From positions 1 to 5,027 of the forward strand of contig DBCZ01000020.1 in assembly GCA_002293315.1 (NCBI GenBank): a stretch of 5,027 nt of DNA, read 5' to 3'. Below the pieces are notes generated by a model. It ran no database searches. It worked only from the letters and a program-made list of their open reading frames with translations, and had not been told where the DNA came from. Origin of the DNA: Ruminococcaceae bacterium UBA945. Lineage in GTDB: Bacteria > Bacillota > Clostridia > Oscillospirales > Acutalibacteraceae. Below are positions 1 through 5,027 of this stretch, one piece after another (position 1 is the first letter of the stretch; each line of letters starts with the position of its first letter). A program made the position numbers and the translations under genes.

Positions 1-684
1 GACCCGAAGCAGATTATCGAGATAAGAAATCTGATAAAAGACCTCGGCAGGAATCACACCGTCATATTAAGCTCGCATATTCTCTCTGAGGTGCAGGCGG
101 TTTGCGAGCGGATAATCGTAATCAATCAGGGTAAACTCGTCGCAGACGGCGCGACAGACACCCTCGCGCGCGACCATTCCAAGGAGCATAAGCTAATCGT
201 GAGGCTTGCGGGGGAGGAAGAAAAGCTCCTCGCGGGAATAAAGGAGCTGGAGGGCGCGATTGACGTGTTCTCCCTCGGTGAGCGTGAGAGCGGAGTGTAC
301 GAGATAAGCATAGAATCGCGGCAGGATACCGACCTAAGAAGGGATTTATTCGAGATGTGCGCGAGGAATAACTGGCCGATTATGGCATTGAAGACGTCTG
401 ACCTCACGCTGGAGGAACTGTTCCTGCAGCTCACGGCAGTCGACGACACGGCGGACGATGACACGGCGGACGACACAGATGTGCTGGAGGAAATGCCTGA
501 ACAAGCAAATAAATTTGCTGAAATGATAGAAGATGGCGAAAACAGGCAAAACAATGATATTCCGAAGGAAATGAACTCAAATGAACAAGCAGATATAGTT
601 GCTGAATCAAGAGAAGAAGGTGTGAACAAACCGGATTCTAACCTGCCAAAGGAATTGAACTTAAAAGAAGGAGGAGAGAGATGA
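1..684 (+). CDS. ABC transporter ATP-binding protein, ABC-2/GldA type (5' end missing)
   Basis: This is the C-terminal 227 residues of an ABC ATPase that would power the membrane permease encoded next to it, on the cytoplasmic side. The frame is open from the first base. It begins with the D-loop 'DPKQ' that follows Walker B, and has the switch histidine in 'SSH' (residue 26 counted from the window edge, bases 76-78). Next come 'VINQGKLVADG' and a regulatory C-domain closing with 'LTLEELFLQLT', which is where DrrA/GldA-like ATPases normally stop (near base 435). Walker A, the Q-loop, the signature motif and Walker B lie outside the window. The GTG at 91 is an internal valine, not the start. 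A further 82 residues follow (436-681), highly acidic by hand count (26 D/E against 8 K/R), with internal repeats. The stop overlaps the permease start as ATGA, indicating one operon with translational coupling. The family is certain; the exported substrate is unknown. Confidence 0.95.
   Translation, partial: DPKQIIEIRNLIKDLGRNHTVILSSHILSEVQAVCERIIVINQGKLVADGATDTLARDHSKEHKLIVRLAGEEEKLLAGIKELEGAIDVFSLGERESGVYEISIESRQDTDLRRDLFEMCARNNWPIMALKTSDLTLEELFLQLTAVDDTADDDTADDTDVLEEMPEQANKFAEMIEDGENRQNNDIPKEMNSNEQADIVAESREEGVNKPDSNLPKELNLKEGGER
442..480 (+). repeat. Asp/Thr/Ala acidic repeat in the ATPase tail
   Basis: The codons here spell DDTADDDTADDTD. At DNA level the 14-mer GACACGGCGGACGA occurs at 445-458 and again at 460-473, a period of 15 bases, so each added unit keeps the frame. 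It sits immediately after the normal end of the ATPase fold and starts the acidic tail. The pattern suits expansion by replication slippage. Confidence 0.8.
499..666 (+). repeat. Tandem 28-residue duplication in the ATPase C-terminal tail
   Basis: Two adjacent 84-base units, 499-582 and 583-666, encode related 28-residue segments. Both begin EQA, share AE at residues 7-8, E11, G13 and N15, and carry PKE at residues 22-24 followed by N26. By hand alignment 12 of 28 positions are identical and most others are conservative (R/K, N/D, I/L, M/L, D/E). No gap is needed. The units have diverged at DNA level, so the duplication is not recent. The segment is AT-rich: 70 G/C in 180 bases over 481-660, against 37 of 60 over 121-180. 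Confidence 0.75.
669..674 (+). promoter_or_regulatory. Ribosome binding site of the ABC permease
   Basis: A full-consensus AGGAGG lies six bases before the ATG at 681, inside the last codons of the ATPase gene. It fixes the permease start and shows that the permease can be initiated strongly despite the overlapping ATGA stop/start. Confidence 0.85.
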
Positions 685-1394
685 GAGCGATATTTAAGAG
701 AGAGCTGAAAGCTTATTTTTCATCTCCTGTGGGCTATGTGTGCGTGGCGGTGCTTGTGGCACTGTATGGGTTCAACTACTGGCAGATGATGATTATGACG
801 GCCTCGACCTCGTATATCACGGTGGTGTTTTCCACGATGTTCACGTTTGGCATGATGGTGATTCCGATTATCACGATGAGAAGCATGTCTGAGGAGAGGA
901 AGAACAAAACAGACCAGGCACTGCTTACTGCGCCGGTCGGTGTGACGGCGATTGTGCTCGGGAAATTCCTTGCGGCATTTGTCGTGTATCTCATTGCGGT
1001 GATAATCGGCGGGCTTTTGCCGGCGGTTGTCATCAGCCCGTTTGCCTCTGCGCTTCCGTGGGGGCTTCTTATAGGGAACCTCATAGGCACACTGCTTTAC
1101 GGCGCGGCGATGATTTCAATCGGCATTTTCATTTCAAGCCTGACGGAAAGCCAGGTGATTGCCGCCATCGGGACGTTCGTCATCAGCGTTTTTCTGATGT
1201 ATATCGACAGCCTCGCGGAGGTCGTGAATAATGAAGTCGTCGCGGCTGTTGTGGAATGGATTTCCTTTTATAAAAGATACGGCACATTCACGTCGGGCAT
1301 ATTCAGCACTGCGGCGGCGGTGTTCTTTGTGAGCGTGGCCGCGATATTCGTCTTTCTCTCTGCAAGAAGAGTTGAAAGCCGCCGGTGGAGGTAA
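681..1394 (+). CDS. ABC-2 type transporter permease (GldF-like)
   Basis: This 237-residue integral membrane protein should form the channel driven by the upstream ATPase. The N-terminus 'RELKAYFSSPVGYV' matches the amphipathic entry helix and the SP-x-x-YV motif of GldF/NosY-type permeases. Hydrophobic segments lie near residues 17-38, 46-67, 89-112, 126-152, 155-175 and 206-228, giving six helices. Between helices 2 and 3 is the cytoplasmic loop 'MRSMSEERKNKTDQALLTAP', the family's conserved TMR-x-x-x-EE-(K/R)-x-x-x-T-x-x-x-LLTAP element that contacts the ATPase. 'ISFYKRYGTFTSGIF' before the last helix is also typical of GldF. Length is normal for the family. The gene overlaps the ATPase stop by four bases and runs into the next gene's ribosome binding site. 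No cargo can be named from sequence. Confidence 0.93.
   Translation: MRAIFKRELKAYFSSPVGYVCVAVLVALYGFNYWQMMIMTASTSYITVVFSTMFTFGMMVIPIITMRSMSEERKNKTDQALLTAPVGVTAIVLGKFLAAFVVYLIAVIIGGLLPAVVISPFASALPWGLLIGNLIGTLLYGAAMISIGIFISSLTESQVIAAIGTFVISVFLMYIDSLAEVVNNEVVAAVVEWISFYKRYGTFTSGIFSTAAAVFFVSVAAIFVFLSARRVESRRWR
1387..1392 (+). promoter_or_regulatory. Ribosome binding site that sets the start of the GldG-like gene
   Basis: GGAGGT lies at 1387-1392, across the permease stop codon, seven bases before the ATG at 1400. A GTG at 1385 in the same frame would give five more residues but would sit upstream of and overlap this site, and has no purine-rich site of its own. The ATG at 1400 is therefore preferred. 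Confidence 0.8.
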
Positions 1395-1399
1395 GAGAA

Positions 1400-2926
1400 A
1401 TGGATAACGATAACATGAATCAGATAAATGAGAAAACCGAGGCGGAGACAAACACGCCCCAGAAAGAGCAGCCAGAAAAGCCCGCAAAGCCGAAAAGAGC
1501 AAAGCTGAAGCACGGCGCGGCTGCGGTGATTATGACAATTATCTTTGTGGCGATAGCCGTAGGGCTGAACATCGCGGCAAGCATCATGACAGAGCGCTTT
1601 CCCTCAATGAACATTGACCTCACAGCCGAAGGCCTCAACACGCTTTCGGAGCAGGCACTGGAAATCGCGCGGGGGATAGACGAAAAAACGGAGATTTTCA
1701 TCATGGCCGCGGAGGAGGACTCCAGGGCAGACAGGGTCTATTCGAGCTACGGCGTGAAGTACAGCCAGGTGGCAAATCTTGCCGATAAGCTCAAGGAGGC
1801 GAATTCAAATATCGAGGTGAGCTATATGCCGCCCGACGAAAACCCGGGCTTCATAAATGAATATGCCGATGACGACCTCGCGGTTGGCAAGGTGCTTGTA
1901 CGGACGGATAGGCGATATAAGGTGCTGGCCATATCGGATTTATACAATATCACGCAAAATCAGGAGACCGGCGCATATGCTTACTATTCAAAGGTAGACG
2001 GCGCGCTGGCCGAGGCGCTTTATACCGTGAACCTCGATGAAATTCCCGTTTTCGCGATAGCAACAGGGCATAATGAGCTGCTTCAGGGTTCGATGGAGGG
2101 CTTCAAGGCAAACCTTGCCGAGATGAGCTTCGCGGTGGAGGAATTCAATATCCTCACGGGGGAAATCCCGGACGCTGCGGTGCTGATGCTGCCCACGCCG
2201 TCCACGGACTATACACCCGAGGAGATTGACAAGCTGCGTGAATATGTCTCCGGCGGGGAAGAATCGCGGACGATTCTGCTCACGTGCTTTCCTGCGCAGG
2301 GAGAGCTGCCGAACCTCGCCGCGTTTATGGAGGAATGGAGTGTGGGGCGGCTCGAGGGGTTTGTGTCTGAAACAGACGCGAATAATGTCGTGGTATCCGA
2401 CATGAGCTTTATCCTCGCCGATAAAACGGCTGAGTTTCTGCCGGACAAAACATATCAATATCTTGTCTCGCCGTATTCCACGCCGCTGGAGGTGCTTTTC
2501 ACGTCAAATGACGGCGTGAGCGTCAGCGAAATGTGGGTTTCCAAAGACAGCGCGGTGATTTCCACCGACGCGAATAATCCTGACGGCTCGGTGGTGGAGG
2601 GCACTCAGGGCGTGCAGACGCTGGCGACTATGTCCGTAAAGGGAAGCGGCCATGTGGCGGTCTTCGGCTCGTCGTTTGCGTTTGTGGATTCCTACGGTGC
2701 GAACAGCACGTTCGGCAATGAGAGCTTTTTCAGAGATATGCTGACTTCGGTGACGGGCATTGCGGCCTCGGGCATCACTATCCCACAGGTGCAGACGAAT
2801 ATCGTGGACATCAGCGCCCCGGCGGGGACGGTTATGTGGCTGGGCCTCGGCGTGTTTACAATCGGGCTGCCACTGCTGATTCTTGCCGCGGGGATTGTAA
2901 TTTTCATGAAAAGAAGGCATCTGTAA
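1400..2926 (+). CDS. GldG-like ABC transport auxiliary membrane protein
   Basis: This 508-residue protein is the third component of a GldA-GldF-GldG-like export system. Residues 1-38 are a hydrophilic cytoplasmic leader rich in Lys, Glu and Pro. One membrane helix spans about 40-62. The motif 'NIDLTAEGLNTLSEQA' (71-86) is the family's DLT-x-x-G-x-x-(T/S)LS element. A long extracytoplasmic region (about 63-475) follows, including 'ATGHNELLQG' (221-230), which corresponds to the conserved GHGE-type segment, and 'TPEEIDKLREYVSGG' (272-286), both usual in the ABC_transp_aux domain. A second helix at about 479-503 ends in KRRHL, putting the C-terminus inside. This TM-ectodomain-TM layout is that of GldG. 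The gene starts just after the permease stop and is surely cotranscribed. In Bacteroidetes GldG is needed for gliding; in Clostridia its role is not established, and a part in exporting or handling an envelope component is only inference. Confidence 0.9.
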   Translation: MDNDNMNQINEKTEAETNTPQKEQPEKPAKPKRAKLKHGAAAVIMTIIFVAIAVGLNIAASIMTERFPSMNIDLTAEGLNTLSEQALEIARGIDEKTEIFIMAAEEDSRADRVYSSYGVKYSQVANLADKLKEANSNIEVSYMPPDENPGFINEYADDDLAVGKVLVRTDRRYKVLAISDLYNITQNQETGAYAYYSKVDGALAEALYTVNLDEIPVFAIATGHNELLQGSMEGFKANLAEMSFAVEEFNILTGEIPDAAVLMLPTPSTDYTPEEIDKLREYVSGGEESRTILLTCFPAQGELPNLAAFMEEWSVGRLEGFVSETDANNVVVSDMSFILADKTAEFLPDKTYQYLVSPYSTPLEVLFTSNDGVSVSEMWVSKDSAVISTDANNPDGSVVEGTQGVQTLATMSVKGSGHVAVFGSSFAFVDSYGANSTFGNESFFRDMLTSVTGIAASGITIPQVQTNIVDISAPAGTVMWLGLGVFTIGLPLLILAAGIVIFMKRRHL

Positions 2927-2997
2927 GGGAGCAGCCGGCGGCTTCTCTGTCAGAGACCTCATAGAGTAACAAATGCATTACATTATCGAATACGCTA

Positions 2998-3027
2998 TTG
3001 ACAAAGCGAGCGCAGTAAGGCGATAAT
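2998..3027 (+). promoter_or_regulatory. Predicted sigma-A promoter of the binding-protein operon
   Basis: A perfect -35 box TTGACA (2998-3003) is followed after 18 bases by GATAAT (3022-3027), five of six matches to TATAAT. Transcription would start near 3034, leaving about 35 untranslated bases before the ATG at 3071. It is the only strong promoter-like pair in the 144-base gap between the two gene blocks, and it makes the last three genes a separate transcription unit. CGCT (2993-2996) and AGCG (3005-3008) form a short inverted repeat around the -35 box that could be an operator half-site pair, but four base pairs are weak evidence. Confidence 0.75.
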
Positions 3028-3070
3028 ATGACAGAACATTCGCGTGAAAGCGATGGAATAGGGGTAAGGG

Positions 3071-4093
3071 ATGAAAAGAATAGTTTCGGTTTTGCTTATA
3101 GCGCTGCTCATGCTTTCACTGACGGCCTGCTTCGGCGGCGAGGAAGACACTTCTTCAAGCGCGCCGGTTTCCGATGTGCAGGAAAAGCCGATGGAGGCCA
3201 TGAACGTAGGGCTTATACAATATGCCTCACATCCGGCGCTGGACGCCATAAGAGAGGAATTCATGAAGCGGCTCGACGAGTGGAGCTTTGATGAAGGCAT
3301 GCTGAATGTGGATTATAAAAACGCAAACGGCAACCCCGCCGAGGCGGCGTCAATCTGTCAGGGCTTTGTCACAGGTGAGGTGGATATGATAGTCGCCGTT
3401 TCAACTCCGGCGGCAAAGGCAGCGGTGAGCGCCGTGAACGGCACGGATATAAAGGTGGTTTTCGTCGCGGTGAACAACCCGACCGAGGACCTCGGCATAG
3501 TGAACCCTGAAGCTCCGGAGGGGAATATTACAGGCACATCGGATAAGATTTCCGCGCAGGCGATTGTTGACCTTGCGATGAAGATAAATCCGGCGATGAA
3601 GAATTTCGGCATAATCTTCGACACAGCCGAGACTAATTCCGTCAAGGTAGTGGAGGAGAGCAGGAATTATATATCGGGGCTTGAAAAGGAGGTCGGTGTG
3701 CTTGAGGGAGTCTTCACCGCGGGAGCGGACTATCAGCAGGTGGCGCGCGATTTAATCGGGCAGGCAGAGGTGATTTTCCTGCCAACCGACAACACTGTGG
3801 CCATGCATATGGACGCTATCGTGAACACCTCAAAGGAGCTTAAAAAGCCGGTTATCGCCGCCACTGATTCCATGGTGCGGCAGGGCGCGCTAGCAGCTAT
3901 CTCAGTGGATTATGTTGAGCTTGCGGACAGAAGCGCAGACATGGTGGTGGAAATCCTTTCCGGAAAAGCGGTCAGCGCGGTGCCGGTGGAGGTTTTCACG
4001 AACTATAACACATATATAAATCAAACGACGCTTGAGTCCGTCGGCGCGGTAATCCCCGAAGACGTCATGCAAAGCGCGATATTCTATAATTGA
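3071..4093 (+). CDS. ABC transporter substrate-binding lipoprotein (ABC_sub_bind / TrpX-like)
   Basis: This 340-residue extracytoplasmic solute-binding protein is anchored to the membrane by lipid. The signal is MKR, a hydrophobic stretch to about residue 17, then lipobox 'LTAC' with the lipidated Cys at 20, and a Ser/Asp/Glu-rich linker to about 40. The mature part has the two-lobed periplasmic-binding fold of the ABC_sub_bind family. 'YASHPALDAIREEF' (51-64), 'AVSTPAAKAA' (109-118), 'PEGNITGTSD' (149-158), 'FLPTDNTVA' (236-244) and 'ATDSMVRQGALAAISVDY' (264-281) are all family hallmarks. TrpX, a tryptophan-binding member, is the best-known relative, but ligands vary across the family, so none is assigned. 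AGGGG at 3060-3064 is the ribosome site, six bases before the ATG. The usual permease and ATPase partners do not follow; a VOC protein gene does. The protein may serve a transporter encoded elsewhere, or the partners may have been lost. Confidence 0.92.
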   Translation: MKRIVSVLLIALLMLSLTACFGGEEDTSSSAPVSDVQEKPMEAMNVGLIQYASHPALDAIREEFMKRLDEWSFDEGMLNVDYKNANGNPAEAASICQGFVTGEVDMIVAVSTPAAKAAVSAVNGTDIKVVFVAVNNPTEDLGIVNPEAPEGNITGTSDKISAQAIVDLAMKINPAMKNFGIIFDTAETNSVKVVEESRNYISGLEKEVGVLEGVFTAGADYQQVARDLIGQAEVIFLPTDNTVAMHMDAIVNTSKELKKPVIAATDSMVRQGALAAISVDYVELADRSADMVVEILSGKAVSAVPVEVFTNYNTYINQTTLESVGAVIPEDVMQSAIFYN

Positions 4094-4097
4094 GGTG
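4092..4097 (+). promoter_or_regulatory. Ribosome binding site that decides the VOC gene start
   Basis: GAGGTG overlaps the stop codon of the binding-protein gene. Two adjacent in-frame ATGs follow, at 4099 and 4102. From the last G of GAGG (4095) the gap is three bases to the first and six to the second, so 4102 has the normal spacing. The difference is one methionine. Confidence 0.6.
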
Positions 4098-4101
4098 AAT
4101 G

Positions 4102-4572
4102 ATGAAAACACCCGTGGACAGAAACGGCTTTGCGCAGATTTGCATAGTAGTGGAAGACGCAAAAAAGGCGGCCGAAGGCTGGGCGGAGCTATTCGGAATC
4201 CCCGCGCCTGAAATTGAAGAGAGGCATCTTGAGGGGAATGAGGAATATGTCTACAGAGGAAAGCGGATTTCATGCGATTTGCTCGTCGCGGAGATTGCCA
4301 TGAACGGCTTCATAATCGAGCTGCACCAGCCTGTTATGAAGGCAGGAAGCGGGGCAGATGAAAGCACGTTCCACGAATTCATGCGTGAGCATGGAAACGG
4401 CGTGCATCACCTCGGCTTTGAGGTAGGGAACAAGCGAGACGCCATCGTAAGCGAGCTCACGGAGGCAGGATACGAACAGCGCACCGTCGGCATTTATCCC
4501 GGCAGCAGCTGGACGATTATCGACAGCGAAGACACCTTAGGCGTGAACCTGAACATAAAACCGGTGAGGTAA
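4102..4572 (+). CDS. VOC superfamily protein (methylmalonyl-CoA epimerase / glyoxalase-like)
   Basis: This small cytoplasmic protein of 156 residues has two beta-alpha-beta-beta-beta modules, the vicinal-oxygen-chelate fold. Module 1 opens with 'FAQICIVVEDAKKAAEGWAELFGIP' (10-34) and ends with 'FIIELHQP' (70-77). Module 2 opens with 'GVHHLGFEVGN' (100-110), which closely resembles the GIHH-(I/L)-x-FEV of methylmalonyl-CoA epimerases, and closes with 'LGVNLNI' (147-152). By motif alignment the four metal-ligand positions, usually His, Gln/Glu, His, Glu, read Gln12, Glu73, His103 and Asn151. Two ligands are thus changed, and epimerase activity cannot be assumed. Length is normal. The gene lies eight bases after the binding-protein gene under the same promoter, so it may act on the imported ligand or a product of it; that link is inference. 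An alternative start is the ATG at 4099. Confidence 0.85.
   Translation: MKTPVDRNGFAQICIVVEDAKKAAEGWAELFGIPAPEIEERHLEGNEEYVYRGKRISCDLLVAEIAMNGFIIELHQPVMKAGSGADESTFHEFMREHGNGVHHLGFEVGNKRDAIVSELTEAGYEQRTVGIYPGSSWTIIDSEDTLGVNLNIKPVR
4566..4570 (+). promoter_or_regulatory. Weak ribosome binding site of the pyrophosphatase-like gene
   Basis: GAGGT ends in the first base of the VOC stop codon and lies 11 bases before the ATG at 4582, longer than the usual 5-9. No better purine-rich site precedes that ATG. Translation may be modest or depend on ribosomes ending on the VOC gene. Confidence 0.4.
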
Positions 4573-4581
4573 CATCTTGAT

Positions 4582-4935
4582 ATGAAATACGACAATGCTT
4601 TTTGGATGGCGATTGACAGACGTGTTTCAAGCTCTGAAATAGAAATTGACAGGCCGAAGAATACTGCTCACCCGAAATATCCTGATTTCATCTATCCTGT
4701 TGATTACGGGTACTTAAAAGATACTTCGTCAATGGACGGCGGAGGGATTGATGTTTGGAAAGGTACAAACGGTGACGAAGCAGATGCCATTATTATCATT
4801 GTGGATTTATTAAAAAAAGACAGCGAAATAAAAATTCTTATCGGCTGCACCGAGAAAGAAAAGGAGCTTATCGCAAAAACACTGAATAACAGTGAATATA
4901 TGAAAGGCATTTTGATAAGAAGAGAGATTTGGTAA
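4582..4935 (+). CDS. Short family I inorganic pyrophosphatase-like protein
   Basis: This 117-residue cytoplasmic protein is related to soluble inorganic pyrophosphatase, which splits pyrophosphate into two phosphates. The core reads 'EIEIDRP' (19-25), 'YPVDYGYLKDTSSMDGGGID' (38-57) and 'VDLLKKDSEIKILIG' (74-88). Against the E. coli enzyme, Tyr51, Tyr55, Asp65 and Asp70 match Tyr38, Tyr42, Asp52 and Asp57. The position of Asp67, a catalytic metal-binding residue, is Gly54. The Asp97/Asp102/Lys104 loop appears shortened to Asp80, Glu82 and Lys84. The usual bacterial enzyme is about 175 residues; the C-terminal Tyr-Lys phosphate-binding segment is not recognisable here. From memory, short clostridial homologues share the DGGGID form, so this may be a subfamily with a different substrate rather than a broken gene. 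The gene is AT-rich (114 G/C in 300 bases, 4621-4920). It follows the VOC gene by nine bases and precedes the terminator. Confidence 0.8.
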   Translation: MKYDNAFWMAIDRRVSSSEIEIDRPKNTAHPKYPDFIYPVDYGYLKDTSSMDGGGIDVWKGTNGDEADAIIIIVDLLKKDSEIKILIGCTEKEKELIAKTLNNSEYMKGILIRREIW

Positions 4936-4963
4936 ACCCCCATCACTACATGTGATGGGGGTT
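4935..4963 (+). terminator. Hairpin terminator at the end of the second operon
   Basis: A perfect 12-bp stem pairs AACCCCCATCAC (4935-4946) with GTGATGGGGGTT (4952-4963) around a five-base loop TACAT. It begins at the last base of the pyrophosphatase-like stop codon. The T-run after the stem is poor on the + strand (GTTCTAAC) and only slightly better read on the - strand (GGTTTACC), so the stem is certain but efficient intrinsic termination is less so. It may act in both directions or protect the 3' end of the mRNA. Confidence 0.75.
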
Positions 4964-4968
4964 CTAAC

Positions 4969-5009
4969 GTCGCTGCGCTGTGCTTTTTCGAGTCGCTACG
5001 CTATGCTTT
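4969..5009. repeat. Degenerate 18-base direct repeat after the terminator
   Basis: GTCGCTGCGCTGTGCTTT (4969-4986) recurs as GTCGCTACGCTATGCTTT (4992-5009), with 16 of 18 bases identical and a period of 23 bases. Both differences are G to A. The rest of the window end (5010-5027) shows no gene start. Function is unknown; it could be the edge of an intergenic repeat family or of a longer tandem array running past the window. Confidence 0.7.
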
Positions 5010-5027
5010 CAGGTGAGCGGGTGCAAA

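Noticed and set aside
91..684. An ATPase gene starting at the GTG at 91
   Set aside because: The frame is open to the first base and the upstream codons encode the D-loop and switch histidine of the same ATPase, so the GTG is an internal valine.
1385..1399. GTG start at 1385 for the GldG-like gene
   Set aside because: It would overlap the GGAGGT site at 1387-1392, which is correctly placed for the ATG at 1400.
1988..2458. Long minus-strand open frames opposite the GldG-like gene (also at 126-629 and 2504-2962)
   Set aside because: They mirror strongly coding + strand genes, lack ribosome sites and give low-complexity or Arg/His-rich translations typical of antisense shadows.
2929..2947. Intrinsic terminator after the GldG-like gene
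   Set aside because: The stem is only seven pairs with one mismatch and a three-base loop, and no T-run follows.
2973..3026. A 17-codon leader peptide upstream of the binding-protein gene
   Set aside because: It has no ribosome binding site, overlaps the -35 and -10 boxes and would begin before the predicted transcript start; its codons show no regulatory run of one amino acid such as Trp.
3028..3291. An 87-codon frame on the + strand overlapping the binding-protein gene
   Set aside because: It lies mostly inside the well-supported lipoprotein gene in another frame, has no ribosome site and no recognisable protein features.
4936..5027. CRISPR-like repeats or the start of a new gene at the window end
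   Set aside because: Only two imperfect copies with a five-base gap are present, far short of repeat-spacer geometry, and no start codon with a ribosome site leads into an open frame.

Overview
The window holds six genes, all on the + strand, in two transcription blocks. The organism is most likely a Firmicute of the class Clostridia. The reasons are strong AGGAGG-type ribosome binding sites, a lipoprotein-type solute-binding protein of the kind common in Gram-positives, a typical TTGACA/GATAAT promoter, and the protein families themselves. GC content is moderate: hand counts of sample lines give about 57-62% in core genes and below 45% in two patches. No rRNA, tRNA, CRISPR array or insertion sequence is visible, so the placement is an inference.

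Block 1 (1-2926) is the end of an ABC-2 type export operon resembling GldA-GldF-GldG. It has an ATPase that enters the window already in progress at its D-loop, a six-helix permease that overlaps the ATPase stop codon by ATGA, and a two-helix membrane protein with a large outside domain of the GldG / ABC_transp_aux type. In Bacteroidetes the Gld trio is tied to gliding; in Clostridia the exported substrate is unknown. The ATPase carries an unusual 82-residue acidic tail beyond the normal family end, containing a 28-residue tandem duplication.

A 144-base gap (2927-3070) holds a good sigma-A type promoter but no convincing terminator.

Block 2 (3071-4935) begins at that promoter. It encodes a lipoprotein solute-binding protein of the TrpX-like ABC_sub_bind family, then, at spacings of 8-9 bases, a VOC-superfamily (methylmalonyl-CoA epimerase-like) protein and a short protein related to family I inorganic pyrophosphatase. 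No permease or ATPase partner for the binding protein lies in the window. The pyrophosphatase-like gene is much more AT-rich than its neighbours and lacks one expected catalytic aspartate. The block ends at a perfect 12-bp hairpin (4935-4963), followed by an 18-base degenerate direct repeat.

Nothing here is clearly a new system. The points most worth a second look are the duplicated acidic tail of the ATPase, the altered active-site residues in the VOC and pyrophosphatase-like proteins, the binding protein paired with a VOC protein, and the repeats after the terminator.
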